DNA from: a virus
Strand: one strand, 5' to 3'
DNA length: 26,353 nucleotides
Virus record (IMG/VR): IMGVR_UViG_3300012936_002456
Coordinates: 1-26,353 of that record
Under the pieces are notes generated by a model. It was not told the origin of the DNA. It ran no database searches and saw nothing but the letters and a program-made list of their open reading frames with translations. Below are positions 14,267-20,856 of this stretch, in pieces. Numbering within the stretch: the first letter of the stretch is position 1; every line of letters begins with the position of its first letter. Both the position numbers and the translations under genes were made by a program.

Positions 14267-14984
14267 TGTATTTTTGAAAGCATTTCATGGTGGGTTGGGT
14301 GACTGCTTGCAGTTCTCAACTCTCCCAGAAGAGTTTTCTAAACAGCAAGGTAGAAAAACATATATTCTAGAAAGTGCTCCTTTTAGAAACCCTGAGATCT
14401 ATGACTTAGTTTGGGGTAAGAACCCATATGTTGAGGGTAAGAAAGAAGGACCTTGGAATGCAGGAGATCTTCCAGGTCTCTATTCTAATGTAATGGGCAA
14501 TGCTATTCAAAACTGGGAGAAACTTCATGGTCTAAATCCAGTGAATATTCTGCCAAAAGTTTATTATGAACCCGAGATACATAGTGATGTAAAAGATATT
14601 TTCATTGTTGATTTTACGTCGATTAGTATTGACTATGATCAACAGCAACTTAAAAATATTCTTGAAAAAGTAAAGACTGAGTATCCCGATAAAAAGTTTG
14701 TATCGGTTCAGTTTTCACAAAAGGTTTCCGATGGGAAACATAATGACTATGATGTTGGTATTGATGGATATATTGAAATTGAAAATATATTCAGATACTG
14801 TGATTTAATCTCTTCTGCTCATGGTCTTTTGGCTTTGAGTAGTGGTGCGAGTCATCTAAGTTCTGCTCTGAAGCAGTATGCCCCAGATCTTCAAAGTATT
14901 TGTGTAATGCCACAAGAGTGGTATAATAATCATAAAGACAGAGGTCTGTTCCTTTTCGACAACATTAACTATCTAACCTATTGA
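14259..14984 (+). CDS. GT9/heptosyltransferase-like protein
   Basis: A 241-residue protein starting at the ATG at 14259. The N-terminal AFHGGLGDCLQFSTLP (GGLGD at residues 11-15) and the C-terminal LALSSGASHLSSAL are typical of GT-B enzymes of the GT9 type, which include ADP-heptose:LPS heptosyltransferases. It is shorter than the usual roughly 320-350 residues. The split HldE, kinase and phosphatase genes 1-3 kb downstream would supply an activated heptose, supporting this reading. The true donor is unproven. It overlaps the previous gene by eight bases. Confidence 0.65.
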   Translation: MDDVFLKAFHGGLGDCLQFSTLPEEFSKQQGRKTYILESAPFRNPEIYDLVWGKNPYVEGKKEGPWNAGDLPGLYSNVMGNAIQNWEKLHGLNPVNILPKVYYEPEIHSDVKDIFIVDFTSISIDYDQQQLKNILEKVKTEYPDKKFVSVQFSQKVSDGKHNDYDVGIDGYIEIENIFRYCDLISSAHGLLALSSGASHLSSALKQYAPDLQSICVMPQEWYNNHKDRGLFLFDNINYLTY

Positions 14985-14985
14985 T

Positions 14986-15966
14986 ATGGCAAAGTTTTTA
15001 ATCACTGGTATCACTGGATTTGCTGGTGCTCACCTTGCAAATCTTCTTCATGAAGAGGGTCATAAAGTGTACGGTTTGATCCGTCGCACCAATGGAATGG
15101 AAAGTGATATTCGTGACGTGGTTTCTGATGATGCTTATGAAGCGATTACCTTTGTATATGCTGACCTGACTAACTATCGTTCTTTGAGAACTATCTTCGA
15201 GAAGAATGAGTTTGATGGTGTGTTCCACCTTGCAGCACAGTCACATCCTCCTACCAGTTTCATTGATCCTATTGGTACAATGGAAACCAATGTTATGGGT
15301 AGTGCTAATCTGATTCAGGTTATCCAGGATCATCAAGAGGATTGCAAACTGATGTTCTGCTCTACCTCTGAGGTTTATGGAAACGTTGGTCAGGATGGGC
15401 GTAAGATTCATTGGGAAGATCATATTGTTCCCTCTAATCCTTATGGTGCTTCTAAGGCAGCAACAGATGTGTATCTGCAGGAACGTATGAACAATGGATT
15501 CATCAAAGGATTCATCACTCGCGCATTCTCACACACAGGTCCTCGTCGTGGACGTATCTTTTCTATCTCCTCTGATGCATATCAGATTGCACGAATGATG
15601 AAAGGTTTCCAAGAACCTGTTCTTAAGATTGGCAACCTCTCTACTACTCGTGTAGTAATGGATGTTCGTGATACAGTTCGTGCATATTACCTGGCAATGA
15701 TTAATCCAGATGTAACTAACCATGTGTTTAACATCTGTGGTGACACTCCTCGTAAGATGCAATATTTCACTGATAAACTAATCGAACTCTCTGGGTTGGA
15801 TCATGTTGAGCAAAAGATTCATGATCCATTCTGGCGTCCTCATGAGATCTACTATCAGCATGGAGATTCTACTAATCTGGTAGAAATGACAGGATTCAAA
15901 GAAGAATATGATATTGATACTACTTTGAATGATCTCTTGATGTATTGGTACAACAAGATTTCATGA
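14986..15966 (+). CDS. GDP-4-dehydro-6-deoxymannose reductase-like (RMD)
   Basis: A 326-residue extended short-chain dehydrogenase. The Rossmann motif is G8-x-x-G11-x-x-G14, with RR at 33-34, as in NADP-dependent GDP-mannose enzymes. The catalytic set is S126-T-S128, Y153 and K157, and AFSHTGPRRG resembles the FNHTGPGQ signature of RMD. RMD reduces the Gmd product to GDP-D-rhamnose, so this would be the second branch from Gmd. A second dehydratase (Gmd paralogue) is the main alternative, as SHTGPRRG also resembles the Gmd segment. It starts two bases after the previous stop and overlaps the next gene in ATGA. Confidence 0.75.
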   Translation: MAKFLITGITGFAGAHLANLLHEEGHKVYGLIRRTNGMESDIRDVVSDDAYEAITFVYADLTNYRSLRTIFEKNEFDGVFHLAAQSHPPTSFIDPIGTMETNVMGSANLIQVIQDHQEDCKLMFCSTSEVYGNVGQDGRKIHWEDHIVPSNPYGASKAATDVYLQERMNNGFIKGFITRAFSHTGPRRGRIFSISSDAYQIARMMKGFQEPVLKIGNLSTTRVVMDVRDTVRAYYLAMINPDVTNHVFNICGDTPRKMQYFTDKLIELSGLDHVEQKIHDPFWRPHEIYYQHGDSTNLVEMTGFKEEYDIDTTLNDLLMYWYNKIS

Positions 15967-16361
15967 AGACAGTATTCACTAATGGATGCTTTGATATTCT
16001 CCATCCTGGACACATTGAGTTGTTCAAGGTGGGGAAATCTCTTGGTGATACTTTGATTGTTGCTATTGATAGTGACGAAAAAGTAAGAAAGGCAAAAGGA
16101 GCATCCAGACCTATTAATAATATACATTATAGGAAGTCTATGTTAGAGTCTATCAAATACATAGACCTAGTACTGACGTTTGATTCCAAAGAAGGATTGG
16201 AGCAGTTGATAGAACTTTATACTCCAGATGTTCTTCTGATTGGTGGAGACTGGAGAGGTCGTGAAGTTGTAGGAGAAGAGTATGCTAAACAAGTCAAGTT
16301 TTTCAACAGGGTTGGGGACTACTCAACCACCAGAGTCATACAAAATATTAGTGATCGGTGA
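15963..16361 (+). CDS. HldE/RfaE2-like sugar-phosphate nucleotidyltransferase
   Basis: A 132-residue cytidylyltransferase-fold protein matching the C-terminal domain of HldE, which activates heptose 1-phosphate as ADP-heptose. FTNGCFDILHPGHIELF contains the HxGH nucleotide site (H14-P-G-H17). VLLIGGDWRG and YSTTRVIQ (the ISSTR-like motif) complete the active site. In bacteria this domain is usually fused after the kinase; here it is a separate gene placed before it. It could also activate another sugar phosphate or use another nucleotide. The ATG at 15963 overlaps the previous stop. Confidence 0.85.
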   Translation: MKTVFTNGCFDILHPGHIELFKVGKSLGDTLIVAIDSDEKVRKAKGASRPINNIHYRKSMLESIKYIDLVLTFDSKEGLEQLIELYTPDVLLIGGDWRGREVVGEEYAKQVKFFNRVGDYSTTRVIQNISDR

Positions 16362-17067
16362 TAGTTGCCTAGACGAATATGTCTATGGCAACTGTTCTCG
16401 TTTAAGTCCAGAGGCACCTGTGCCTGTGATGGATTACACTCGGAGAGAACCCCGAGGTGGTATGGCTTTAAATGTCTACAATAATCTCAAAGCATTTGGA
16501 TTAGATGTGGATATGATTACTAATGAAGAGTCCCTTATCAAGACTCGGTATGTTGATGAAAAATCTAATCAGCAGATACTTAGAGTTGATAGGGGTGGTC
16601 CATTGAAACCATTTATGGGTAACATTGATGACAAATATGATGTCATTGTTATTTCTGATTATGATAAGGGGTTCTTAAGTCCCACTAAGTTGTTTGACAT
16701 TGTTCAAGCAGCAGAGTGCCCTGTCTTCATTGATAGTAAGAAACCAGAACTTCCAAAGTATAACTGCATAATCAAACTAAACGAAGAGGAGTCTAAGAAC
16801 ATTAAAAGTGATAATCACAATGTGATTGTTACTCGCGGTGCTGCTGGTGCCGAGTTTGCAGGACAACTTTTCCCTGGAACAAAAGTAAGCGTGCATGATG
16901 TTGCGGGAGCAGGAGATACTTTCCTTGCTGGACTGGTTTACTTTTATCTACTTTATGGTAAGATAGAAGAGGCAATACCATACGCAAATAAAGCAGCAGG
17001 TGTTGCTGTGCAAAACACGGGGACTTATGTATTATCTGAGGATGATGTAAATGAGATATGTGATTGA
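16282..17067 (+). CDS. HldE/RfaE1-like sugar kinase (PfkB family)
   Basis: A 261-residue PfkB-family kinase matching the N-terminal domain of HldE, which phosphorylates heptose 7-phosphate at C1. ILVIGDSCLDEYVYG, LSPEAPVPV and GGMALNVYNNLKAFG are RfaE1 signatures, and DVAGAGDTFLAGL holds the catalytic Asp and anion hole. It is shorter than the usual roughly 310-320 residues. The only in-frame ATG, 16282, overlaps the nucleotidyltransferase gene by 80 bases, so about 20 N-terminal residues are unlike the family; a GTG at the start of the core is an alternative. It overlaps the HAD gene by 17 bases. Confidence 0.8.
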   Translation: MLNKSSFSTGLGTTQPPESYKILVIGDSCLDEYVYGNCSRLSPEAPVPVMDYTRREPRGGMALNVYNNLKAFGLDVDMITNEESLIKTRYVDEKSNQQILRVDRGGPLKPFMGNIDDKYDVIVISDYDKGFLSPTKLFDIVQAAECPVFIDSKKPELPKYNCIIKLNEEESKNIKSDNHNVIVTRGAAGAEFAGQLFPGTKVSVHDVAGAGDTFLAGLVYFYLLYGKIEEAIPYANKAAGVAVQNTGTYVLSEDDVNEICD

Positions 17068-17386
17068 TATTGATGGGACTATCTGTACTCCAGGTCCCAC
17101 GGAGGAGATGAGATATGAACAGGCAATGCCAATTCAGCATAGAATCGATAAAATAAATAAACTATACGACGAGGGTCATTCCATCGTATATCTTACTGCC
17201 AGAGGAATGGGTCGGTATAAGAATAATGCAGACCTGGCAAAGCAAGAATTCTATGAATTTACAGAGATACAACTAAGTTTGTGGGGATGTAAGTATCATC
17301 AACTGTTCCTTGGTAAACCATCAGCTGACTTCTATATCGATGACAAAGCTATTAACGACAAAGGATTCTTCCAAGATTGTCCCTAA
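17051..17386 (+). CDS. HAD-family phosphatase-like protein
   Basis: A 111-residue small HAD protein with the four motifs in order: D6-I-D8-G-T, T49 in YLTARG, K89 in LGKPSADF, and D97-D98. It has no large cap domain, like small sugar-phosphate or capsule-type phosphatases. Between a heptose kinase and the rest of the operon, it may supply the GmhB-like step that removes the 7-phosphate before nucleotidyl transfer, though it does not look like a GmhB orthologue. This role is inference. Confidence 0.75.
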   Translation: MRYVIDIDGTICTPGPTEEMRYEQAMPIQHRIDKINKLYDEGHSIVYLTARGMGRYKNNADLAKQEFYEFTEIQLSLWGCKYHQLFLGKPSADFYIDDKAINDKGFFQDCP

Positions 17387-17711
17387 AGGATGGGGACATG
17401 AAGTATGGATTGTTAATAAACCAGAATATTGTGGGAAACTTCTTTTTATCAAAGAGATGAAGAAGTGCTCTTGGCATTATCATAGTTTAAAAGACGAAAC
17501 CTTCTATTTACAGTCGGGAAGAATTTTGTTAAAATACTCTGAGGATGATGATAGAGACAAAGCACAGGAGGTTGTTTTACTTCCTGGAGATAGTTTCTAC
17601 ATCCCTATTGGGTTAAGGCATCAAATGCTTGCCCTAGAAGACTCAGAACTCTTTGAGTTCTCGACTGAACACTTTGATGAAGATAGTAACCGCGTGATTC
17701 CTGGAGACTAA
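17340..17711 (+). CDS. Cupin-domain protein, possible sugar-phosphate isomerase
   Basis: A 123-residue single cupin. Motif 1 is CSWHYHSLKDETFYLQSG, with H46, H48 and E53 as metal ligands, and motif 2 is PGDSFYIPIGLRHQM, with H94. This resembles the C-terminal domain of mannose-1-phosphate guanylyltransferase/mannose-6-phosphate isomerase type II proteins and other sugar isomerases. I chose ATG 17340 over 17310 because it cuts the overlap with the HAD gene to 47 bases; both are possible. It may isomerise or epimerise a sugar phosphate for the island, but that is inference. Its stop shares a base with the next ATG. Confidence 0.75.
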   Translation: MTKLLTTKDSSKIVPKGWGHEVWIVNKPEYCGKLLFIKEMKKCSWHYHSLKDETFYLQSGRILLKYSEDDDRDKAQEVVLLPGDSFYIPIGLRHQMLALEDSELFEFSTEHFDEDSNRVIPGD

Positions 17712-18499
17712 TGACAGCAACACTGAGAGACAAGAACAAATCCGCATATAAACTTGATGGATTTGGTCCGCTATATCTGATTAATCTAGATGGTCAACCA
17801 GAACGTCTTCAGTATATGGAGGACCAATTTGACTATTGGGAGATTAAGGACTATACTAGAATCTCTGCCTATGATGGTAGAGATGATGACCTGAGTGATG
17901 TTATTCACGGTCAATATCCAAATATCACCTCTGGTGAGATTGGTTGCGTTACCTCTCATTTGAAAGCGATTAAGCATTTTTATGAAGAGACTGATGCCCC
18001 ATACGCAATCATTATGGAAGATGATTGTGACCTGGATACTGTACGCTACTGGCCATGGGACTGGAGGACTTTCATTGCAAAGGCTCCATATGATTTTGAC
18101 ATTCTTCAACTTGCTGTCATCAATCCCCGTAAACTTGTCGCAAATATTCATCCCAGATATATTGACGACTTCTCCACAGCGTGCTATGTTATTACACGTC
18201 ACCATGCAGCAAAAATGATGAAGCTGCACATCCGTGGTGACAAGTATAAACTGGATAATGGAGTACGCCCTCGTCCAGTTGCAGACGATCTGATCTATAA
18301 TGCAGGTCGTTCCTTTGCTATTCCACTGTTTCTCTACAAGTTAGAGATGGGTTCTTCTATTCACCCAGAGCATGTGGATGTATTCCATAAAGGTCCTAGA
18401 GACGCACTTTATGGATGGTGGGCAAATGAATCTAATACGGTCAATCCAGATTCATTGCTTACCTGGGAGACTCATGCACTTGATGCTCCTGATACTTGA
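17711..18499 (+). CDS. GT25 family (LPS-type) glycosyltransferase
   Basis: A 262-residue protein of the GT25 type, common in lipooligosaccharide synthesis. GPLYLINLDGQPERL (residues 19-33) is the family start, SGEIGCVTSHLKAIK (residues 74-88) is the central signature, and IIMEDDCDLD (residues 100-109) is the acidic catalytic segment. It is soluble. As the last gene of the island it follows its neighbour without a gap. No terminator is obvious after it; the next late promoter begins 22 bases downstream. Confidence 0.87.
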   Translation: MTATLRDKNKSAYKLDGFGPLYLINLDGQPERLQYMEDQFDYWEIKDYTRISAYDGRDDDLSDVIHGQYPNITSGEIGCVTSHLKAIKHFYEETDAPYAIIMEDDCDLDTVRYWPWDWRTFIAKAPYDFDILQLAVINPRKLVANIHPRYIDDFSTACYVITRHHAAKMMKLHIRGDKYKLDNGVRPRPVADDLIYNAGRSFAIPLFLYKLEMGSSIHPEHVDVFHKGPRDALYGWWANESNTVNPDSLLTWETHALDAPDT

Positions 18500-18521
18500 C
18501 AAGATTCTAAAACTAGTCTAG

Positions 18522-18529
18522 TATAAATA
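18522..18529 (+). promoter_or_regulatory. T4-type late promoter (TATAAATA)
   Basis: A perfect TATAAATA, identical to the T4 late consensus, 128 bases upstream of the ATG at 18658. It would give an unusually long leader that contains the hairpin at 18539-18576. Confidence 0.75.
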
Positions 18530-18538
18530 AGTGTTACG

Positions 18539-18576
18539 ACTGTCACAAGCATTTATACTTACTTGAGTGTGACAGT
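18539..18576 (+). promoter_or_regulatory. Leader hairpin
   Basis: ACTGTCACA (18539-18547) and TGTGACAGT (18568-18576) pair perfectly over nine bases around a 20-base loop. It lies just after the late promoter, within the leader of the 18658 gene, and has no T-run, so it may affect mRNA stability or translation rather than termination. Confidence 0.5.
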
Positions 18577-18657
18577 TGCAACAAAACGAGACAAATGTCG
18601 TTGTCTCTTTCATCTGCGGGTAATCACTCCGCAAGTAAACAACCGAGGTTTAAACAA

Positions 18658-19029
18658 ATGATCAAATCTGTATTCGCAGCTGCTGCTGCTCTGTCAATGT
18701 CCGCAGGCGCTGCCCTTGCAGGTCCCTACGTGAACGTAGAAACCAATGCAGGTTGGACTGGTTCTGAGTACACTGGTGCTGGAACCGATCTGCACGTAGG
18801 TTACGAAGGCGATCTGGGCGAGAACGGTTCGTACTACATCCAGGGTGGTGCTACTGTTCTGACACCCGATGGCGGTGACGCTGATACCGTTCCTTCTGGT
18901 AAGGCAGGTCTGGGTCTGGCTCTGACCGATTCACTGGGTGCCTATGGTGAAGTCTCATTCGTCGGCAGTGGCGATAAGGACCTTGACCGTGGATACGGTG
19001 CTAAACTGGGTCTGAAGTACAACTTCTGA
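18658..19029 (+). CDS. Secreted, small outer-membrane-barrel-like (porin-like) protein
   Basis: A 123-residue protein with a clear signal peptide (FAAAAALSMSAGAALAGP, cleavage after ALA at about residue 21). The mature part alternates polar and hydrophobic residues in short Gly-rich strands and ends in LKYNF, the aromatic C-terminus typical of outer-membrane barrels. I recall similar porin-like proteins in cyanophages. The frame is open for 21 more codons upstream, but GAGG before ATG 18658 and the signal peptide place the start here. It may sit in the host outer membrane or in the virion; both are inference. It is expressed late from 18522 and ends in a strong terminator. Confidence 0.8.
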   Translation: MIKSVFAAAAALSMSAGAALAGPYVNVETNAGWTGSEYTGAGTDLHVGYEGDLGENGSYYIQGGATVLTPDGGDADTVPSGKAGLGLALTDSLGAYGEVSFVGSGDKDLDRGYGAKLGLKYNF

Positions 19030-19049
19030 TCTAATTCTCTGCTATACTG

Positions 19050-19077
19050 GAGGGGTCTTGAGACCCCTCTTTTTTTT
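19050..19077 (+). terminator. Strong terminator after the porin-like gene
   Basis: GAGGGGTC pairs perfectly with GACCCCTC (eight G/C-rich pairs, four-base loop), followed by eight T. The T-run ends directly at the ATG of the next gene (19078). Confidence 0.9.
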
Positions 19078-19257
19078 ATGCGCTTTCTTTGGCATCCCCT
19101 CACACTATTCAATCTGGCACTGGTAGGATCACTGGGGTTCATTGAGTTCCTCCATGTCCGTGCTCACCGTACCTATGAACTAGATGTTCATGGTCATGCC
19201 CGTCAGTTTTGTAGAGCAAACCCAGATGAATGTAAGAGATTTCTATCAGACTATTGA
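19078..19257 (+). CDS. Small membrane-associated protein starting at a terminator T-run
   Basis: A 59-residue protein. The N-terminal half is hydrophobic (residues 7-24, LTLFNLALVGSLGFIEF), giving one probable membrane segment. The C-terminal half is His-rich and polar with two Cys (FCRANPDEC). The ATG directly follows the eight-T run of the terminator, with no ribosome binding site, so expression needs readthrough or an unseen promoter. Codon use and a composed end (RFLSDY) suggest a real gene. Function unknown. Confidence 0.6.
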   Translation: MRFLWHPLTLFNLALVGSLGFIEFLHVRAHRTYELDVHGHARQFCRANPDECKRFLSDY

Positions 19258-19277
19258 TTTAAGTATAACTGACTACA

Positions 19278-19305
19278 CAGCAGCCCTTGACAAGGCTGCT
19301 GTTTT
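19278..19305 (+). terminator. Terminator before hli
   Basis: CAGCAGCC (19278-19285) pairs with GGCTGCTG (19294-19301), followed by TTTT. The hairpin loop contains the TTGACA box of the hli promoter. Confidence 0.75.
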
Positions 19306-19315
19306 ACTATATAAT
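19287..19315 (+). promoter_or_regulatory. Perfect sigma-70 consensus promoter for hli
   Basis: TTGACA at 19287-19292 and TATAAT at 19310-19315 are separated by 17 bases, an exact match to the bacterial consensus. It would transcribe hli (19343) and the genes after it early in infection. Its -35 box is embedded in the preceding terminator. Confidence 0.85.
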
Positions 19316-19342
19316 ATGTAAAGATTTATAACAGAGTGTATC

Positions 19343-19570
19343 ATGACTGTAACACGATCCAATAGCGTGACAACTGAAGATGGTGGACGTACAAATCTGT
19401 GGGCTACTGAACCACGTATGTATGTTGACCAAACTGCAGCAGAACGCTATGGTTATGAAACGTATGCAGAGCGTGCAGAAAAACTCAACGGTCGCACTGC
19501 GATGATGGGTTTTGTATCTGCCTTGCTTTCTTACGCATTTACTGGTAAACTTTTCTTCGGTGTAATCTGA
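19343..19570 (+). CDS. hli: High-light-inducible protein
   Basis: A 75-residue Hli (small CAB-like) protein, which binds chlorophyll and carotenoid in the thylakoid membrane and protects photosystem II under stress. The membrane helix at residues 42-66 contains the signature E46-x-x-N49-G50-R51-x-A-M-x-G56, followed by FVSALLSYAFTG. The polar N-terminal 40 residues are typical of longer cyanophage Hli forms. It is driven by the consensus promoter at 19287-19315, which suits early expression. Confidence 0.93.
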   Translation: MTVTRSNSVTTEDGGRTNLWATEPRMYVDQTAAERYGYETYAERAEKLNGRTAMMGFVSALLSYAFTGKLFFGVI

Positions 19571-19577
19571 AGAAAAC

Positions 19578-19895
19578 ATGAAGAAACCGTATGTTGGCGT
19601 CCCTGCCCCAGAAGTTCTTGAAGACGATCCTTGGTTCGGTCCAGCACCGCTGACTGAAAAACGTATTGCTATCCAAGAAGCAGAATCTGCTTTTCAAGAG
19701 GCAAAGAAACTGGGTCTCCTCATTGAGGAAGAACCAGAGTCCAAGGAATCTGAAGACATCCATCAAGTGATGTATGAGATGGCAACTAAAAATGTTGCTA
19801 CCACTATCGCACTTGATCCTATGCCACCTCTCGGTGGTGGGTCTGAGAACTTCCAAGAAGGTTGGATGTCAGGTGCGGGTCCACAGTTCTTTTAA
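19578..19895 (+). CDS. Conserved-type hypothetical acidic protein
   Basis: A 105-residue soluble protein. It opens with a Pro-rich segment (VGVPAPEVLEDDPWFGPAP), continues with an acidic helix (residues 27-60, many Glu and Lys), and ends in Gly/Met-rich PMPPLGGGSENFQEGW. No Cys, signal or membrane segment is present. It follows hli by seven bases and precedes a membrane microprotein and ferredoxin, so it is probably co-transcribed. Function unknown. Confidence 0.65.
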   Translation: MKKPYVGVPAPEVLEDDPWFGPAPLTEKRIAIQEAESAFQEAKKLGLLIEEEPESKESEDIHQVMYEMATKNVATTIALDPMPPLGGGSENFQEGWMSGAGPQFF

Positions 19896-19900
19896 CTAAA

Positions 19901-19987
19901 ATGGCAGAATCAGTTTTCACAATCACCGCTATTGCCTTCTTTGTATTGTTGGCATATTCGGTAAATAAACTTGCAGATACTTATTGA
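19901..19987 (+). CDS. 28-residue single-pass membrane microprotein
   Basis: A very short ORF, MAESVFT then a hydrophobic run at residues 6-21, ending in VNKLADTY. It starts five bases after the previous stop and ends four bases before the ferredoxin ATG, so it fills the gap almost exactly. Its form, a single membrane helix under 40 residues, is like the small subunits of photosystem II or cytochrome b6f, but I see no specific match. No clear ribosome binding site. A real gene is plausible, not certain. Confidence 0.5.
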   Translation: MAESVFTITAIAFFVLLAYSVNKLADTY

Positions 19988-19991
19988 TCTA

Positions 19992-20282
19992 ATGATTTTC
20001 AATGTTACTTTAAAAACTCCAGAAGGTGATCAAGCGATCACCTGTGAAGACGATCAGTACATTCTTGACGCCGCTGAAGAAGCAGGTGTTGATATGAACT
20101 ACTCCTGCCGTGCAGGTGCCTGTTCATCTTGTGCTGGTAAAGTCATTTCAGGAACAGTTGATCAATCCGATCAGTCTTTTCTTGATGATGATCAAATTGA
20201 AATAGGGTTTGTTCTTACTTGTGTAGCATACCCTACAAGTGATTGTGTTATTCAAACTGACCAGGAGGAAGCTCTTTACTAA
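19992..20282 (+). CDS. petF: Plant-type [2Fe-2S] ferredoxin
   Basis: A 96-residue soluble electron carrier. The iron-sulfur ligands are C39, C44, C47 and C77, in the plant-type order C-x4-C-x2-C-x29-C, with [12 protein letters not shown] around the first three. In cyanobacteria it takes electrons from photosystem I to FNR, nitrogen enzymes, thioredoxin or bilin reductases. Phage ferredoxins probably feed such reactions during infection. I start at ATG 19992, which gives normal ferredoxin length; a longer frame is open upstream. The stop overlaps the next ATG. Confidence 0.93.
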   Translation: MIFNVTLKTPEGDQAITCEDDQYILDAAEEAGVDMNYSCRAGACSSCAGKVISGTVDQSDQSFLDDDQIEIGFVLTCVAYPTSDCVIQTDQEEALY

Positions 20283-20524
20283 TGGAAACTTCTTTGATTG
20301 AACTTTTGACGCAAACTGAGTTTGCATGGACTGCTAACCACACGATTGCCGAATTTTTGGCAGGGTATGTATTTGGAGCAGCACTTATTATCGGAGCACC
20401 TGGAGTGTTTTTCTTTATTGCCTTTATGCCAGCGATTCAAAACACAAAGGGTCGTATGGTTGGTTATAAAGACCATAAAACCTATGGTGACTCTACTATA
20501 TACGAAGTTAATAGAACTACTTGA
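20282..20524 (+). CDS. Small membrane protein next to ferredoxin
   Basis: An 80-residue protein with one or two hydrophobic segments between residues 22 and 49 (AEFLAGYVFGAALIIG, then APGVFFFIAFMPAI) and a polar C-terminal tail rich in Lys, Tyr and Asp. It shares a base with the ferredoxin stop (TAATG), which implies coupled translation, so its product may work with ferredoxin or near the thylakoid membrane. I do not recognise a family. Confidence 0.65.
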   Translation: METSLIELLTQTEFAWTANHTIAEFLAGYVFGAALIIGAPGVFFFIAFMPAIQNTKGRMVGYKDHKTYGDSTIYEVNRTT

Positions 20525-20525
20525 T

Positions 20526-20687
20526 ATGCCAGATCCTGATGCACTTTGGAGAGATCTACAAAAAATCGACGACTTATACGAAGAACTTTTATGGCACCCC
20601 GATGATGAATTACAGTTCAACATCGAATACTATAAAGGTAATGGTAGAGTCGTTATTACAAACAAAACTTTAGAGGAAAAACAATGA
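20526..20687 (+). CDS. Small acidic hypothetical protein
   Basis: A 53-residue protein starting one base after the previous stop. It is acidic and helical in the first half (DALWRDLQKIDDLYEELL) with a beta-rich end (NGRVVITNKTLEEKQ). The frame stays open for 68 codons upstream, but that is antiframe of the membrane gene. I recall small cyanophage proteins of this form; function unknown. Its TGA overlaps the ATG of the second hli gene. Confidence 0.65.
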   Translation: MPDPDALWRDLQKIDDLYEELLWHPDDELQFNIEYYKGNGRVVITNKTLEEKQ

Positions 20688-20791
20688 ACGAAAACGCAGA
20701 ACGTATTAATGGTTGGGCAGCGATGATCGGAGTCGTCGCAGCAATGGGTAGTTATGCAGTCAGTGGTCAGATCATTCCTGGTATCTGGTGA
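20684..20791 (+). CDS. hli: Short high-light-inducible protein
   Basis: A 35-residue Hli that is essentially only the pigment-binding helix: ERINGWAAMIGVVAAMGSY carries E6, N9, G10 and the A-A-M-I-G core, followed by AVSGQIIPGIW, the normal Hli C-terminus. It overlaps the previous stop in ATGA and shares a base with the next start (TGATG). Short Hli forms of this kind are known in marine cyanobacteria and their phages. With the longer Hli at 19343 the cassette has two. Confidence 0.88.
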   Translation: MNENAERINGWAAMIGVVAAMGSYAVSGQIIPGIW

Positions 20792-20856
20792 TGGGATTCT
20801 TAGTAGCAGCAGTGCTGATGCTAATTCCTATTGCAGTAGTAGCAAGAAGATCATGA
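20791..20856 (+). CDS. 21-residue membrane microprotein, PsbM/PetM-like pattern
   Basis: MGFLVAAVLMLIPIAVVARRS: a single hydrophobic helix with Arg-Arg-Ser at the end. It starts in the TGATG overlap with the short hli and its TGA overlaps the next ATG (ATGA), so it is tied on both sides into a coupled chain. The G-F-x3-A-x3-L-I-P-x-A order resembles the membrane helix of PsbM and, less so, PetM. At 21 residues this may be chance; the overlapping starts and stops are the better evidence that it is translated. Confidence 0.5.
   Translation: MGFLVAAVLMLIPIAVVARRS

Noticed and set aside
18595-18657. N-terminal extension of the porin-like gene
   Set aside because: It precedes a complete signal peptide that begins at 18658 and is better explained as leader.
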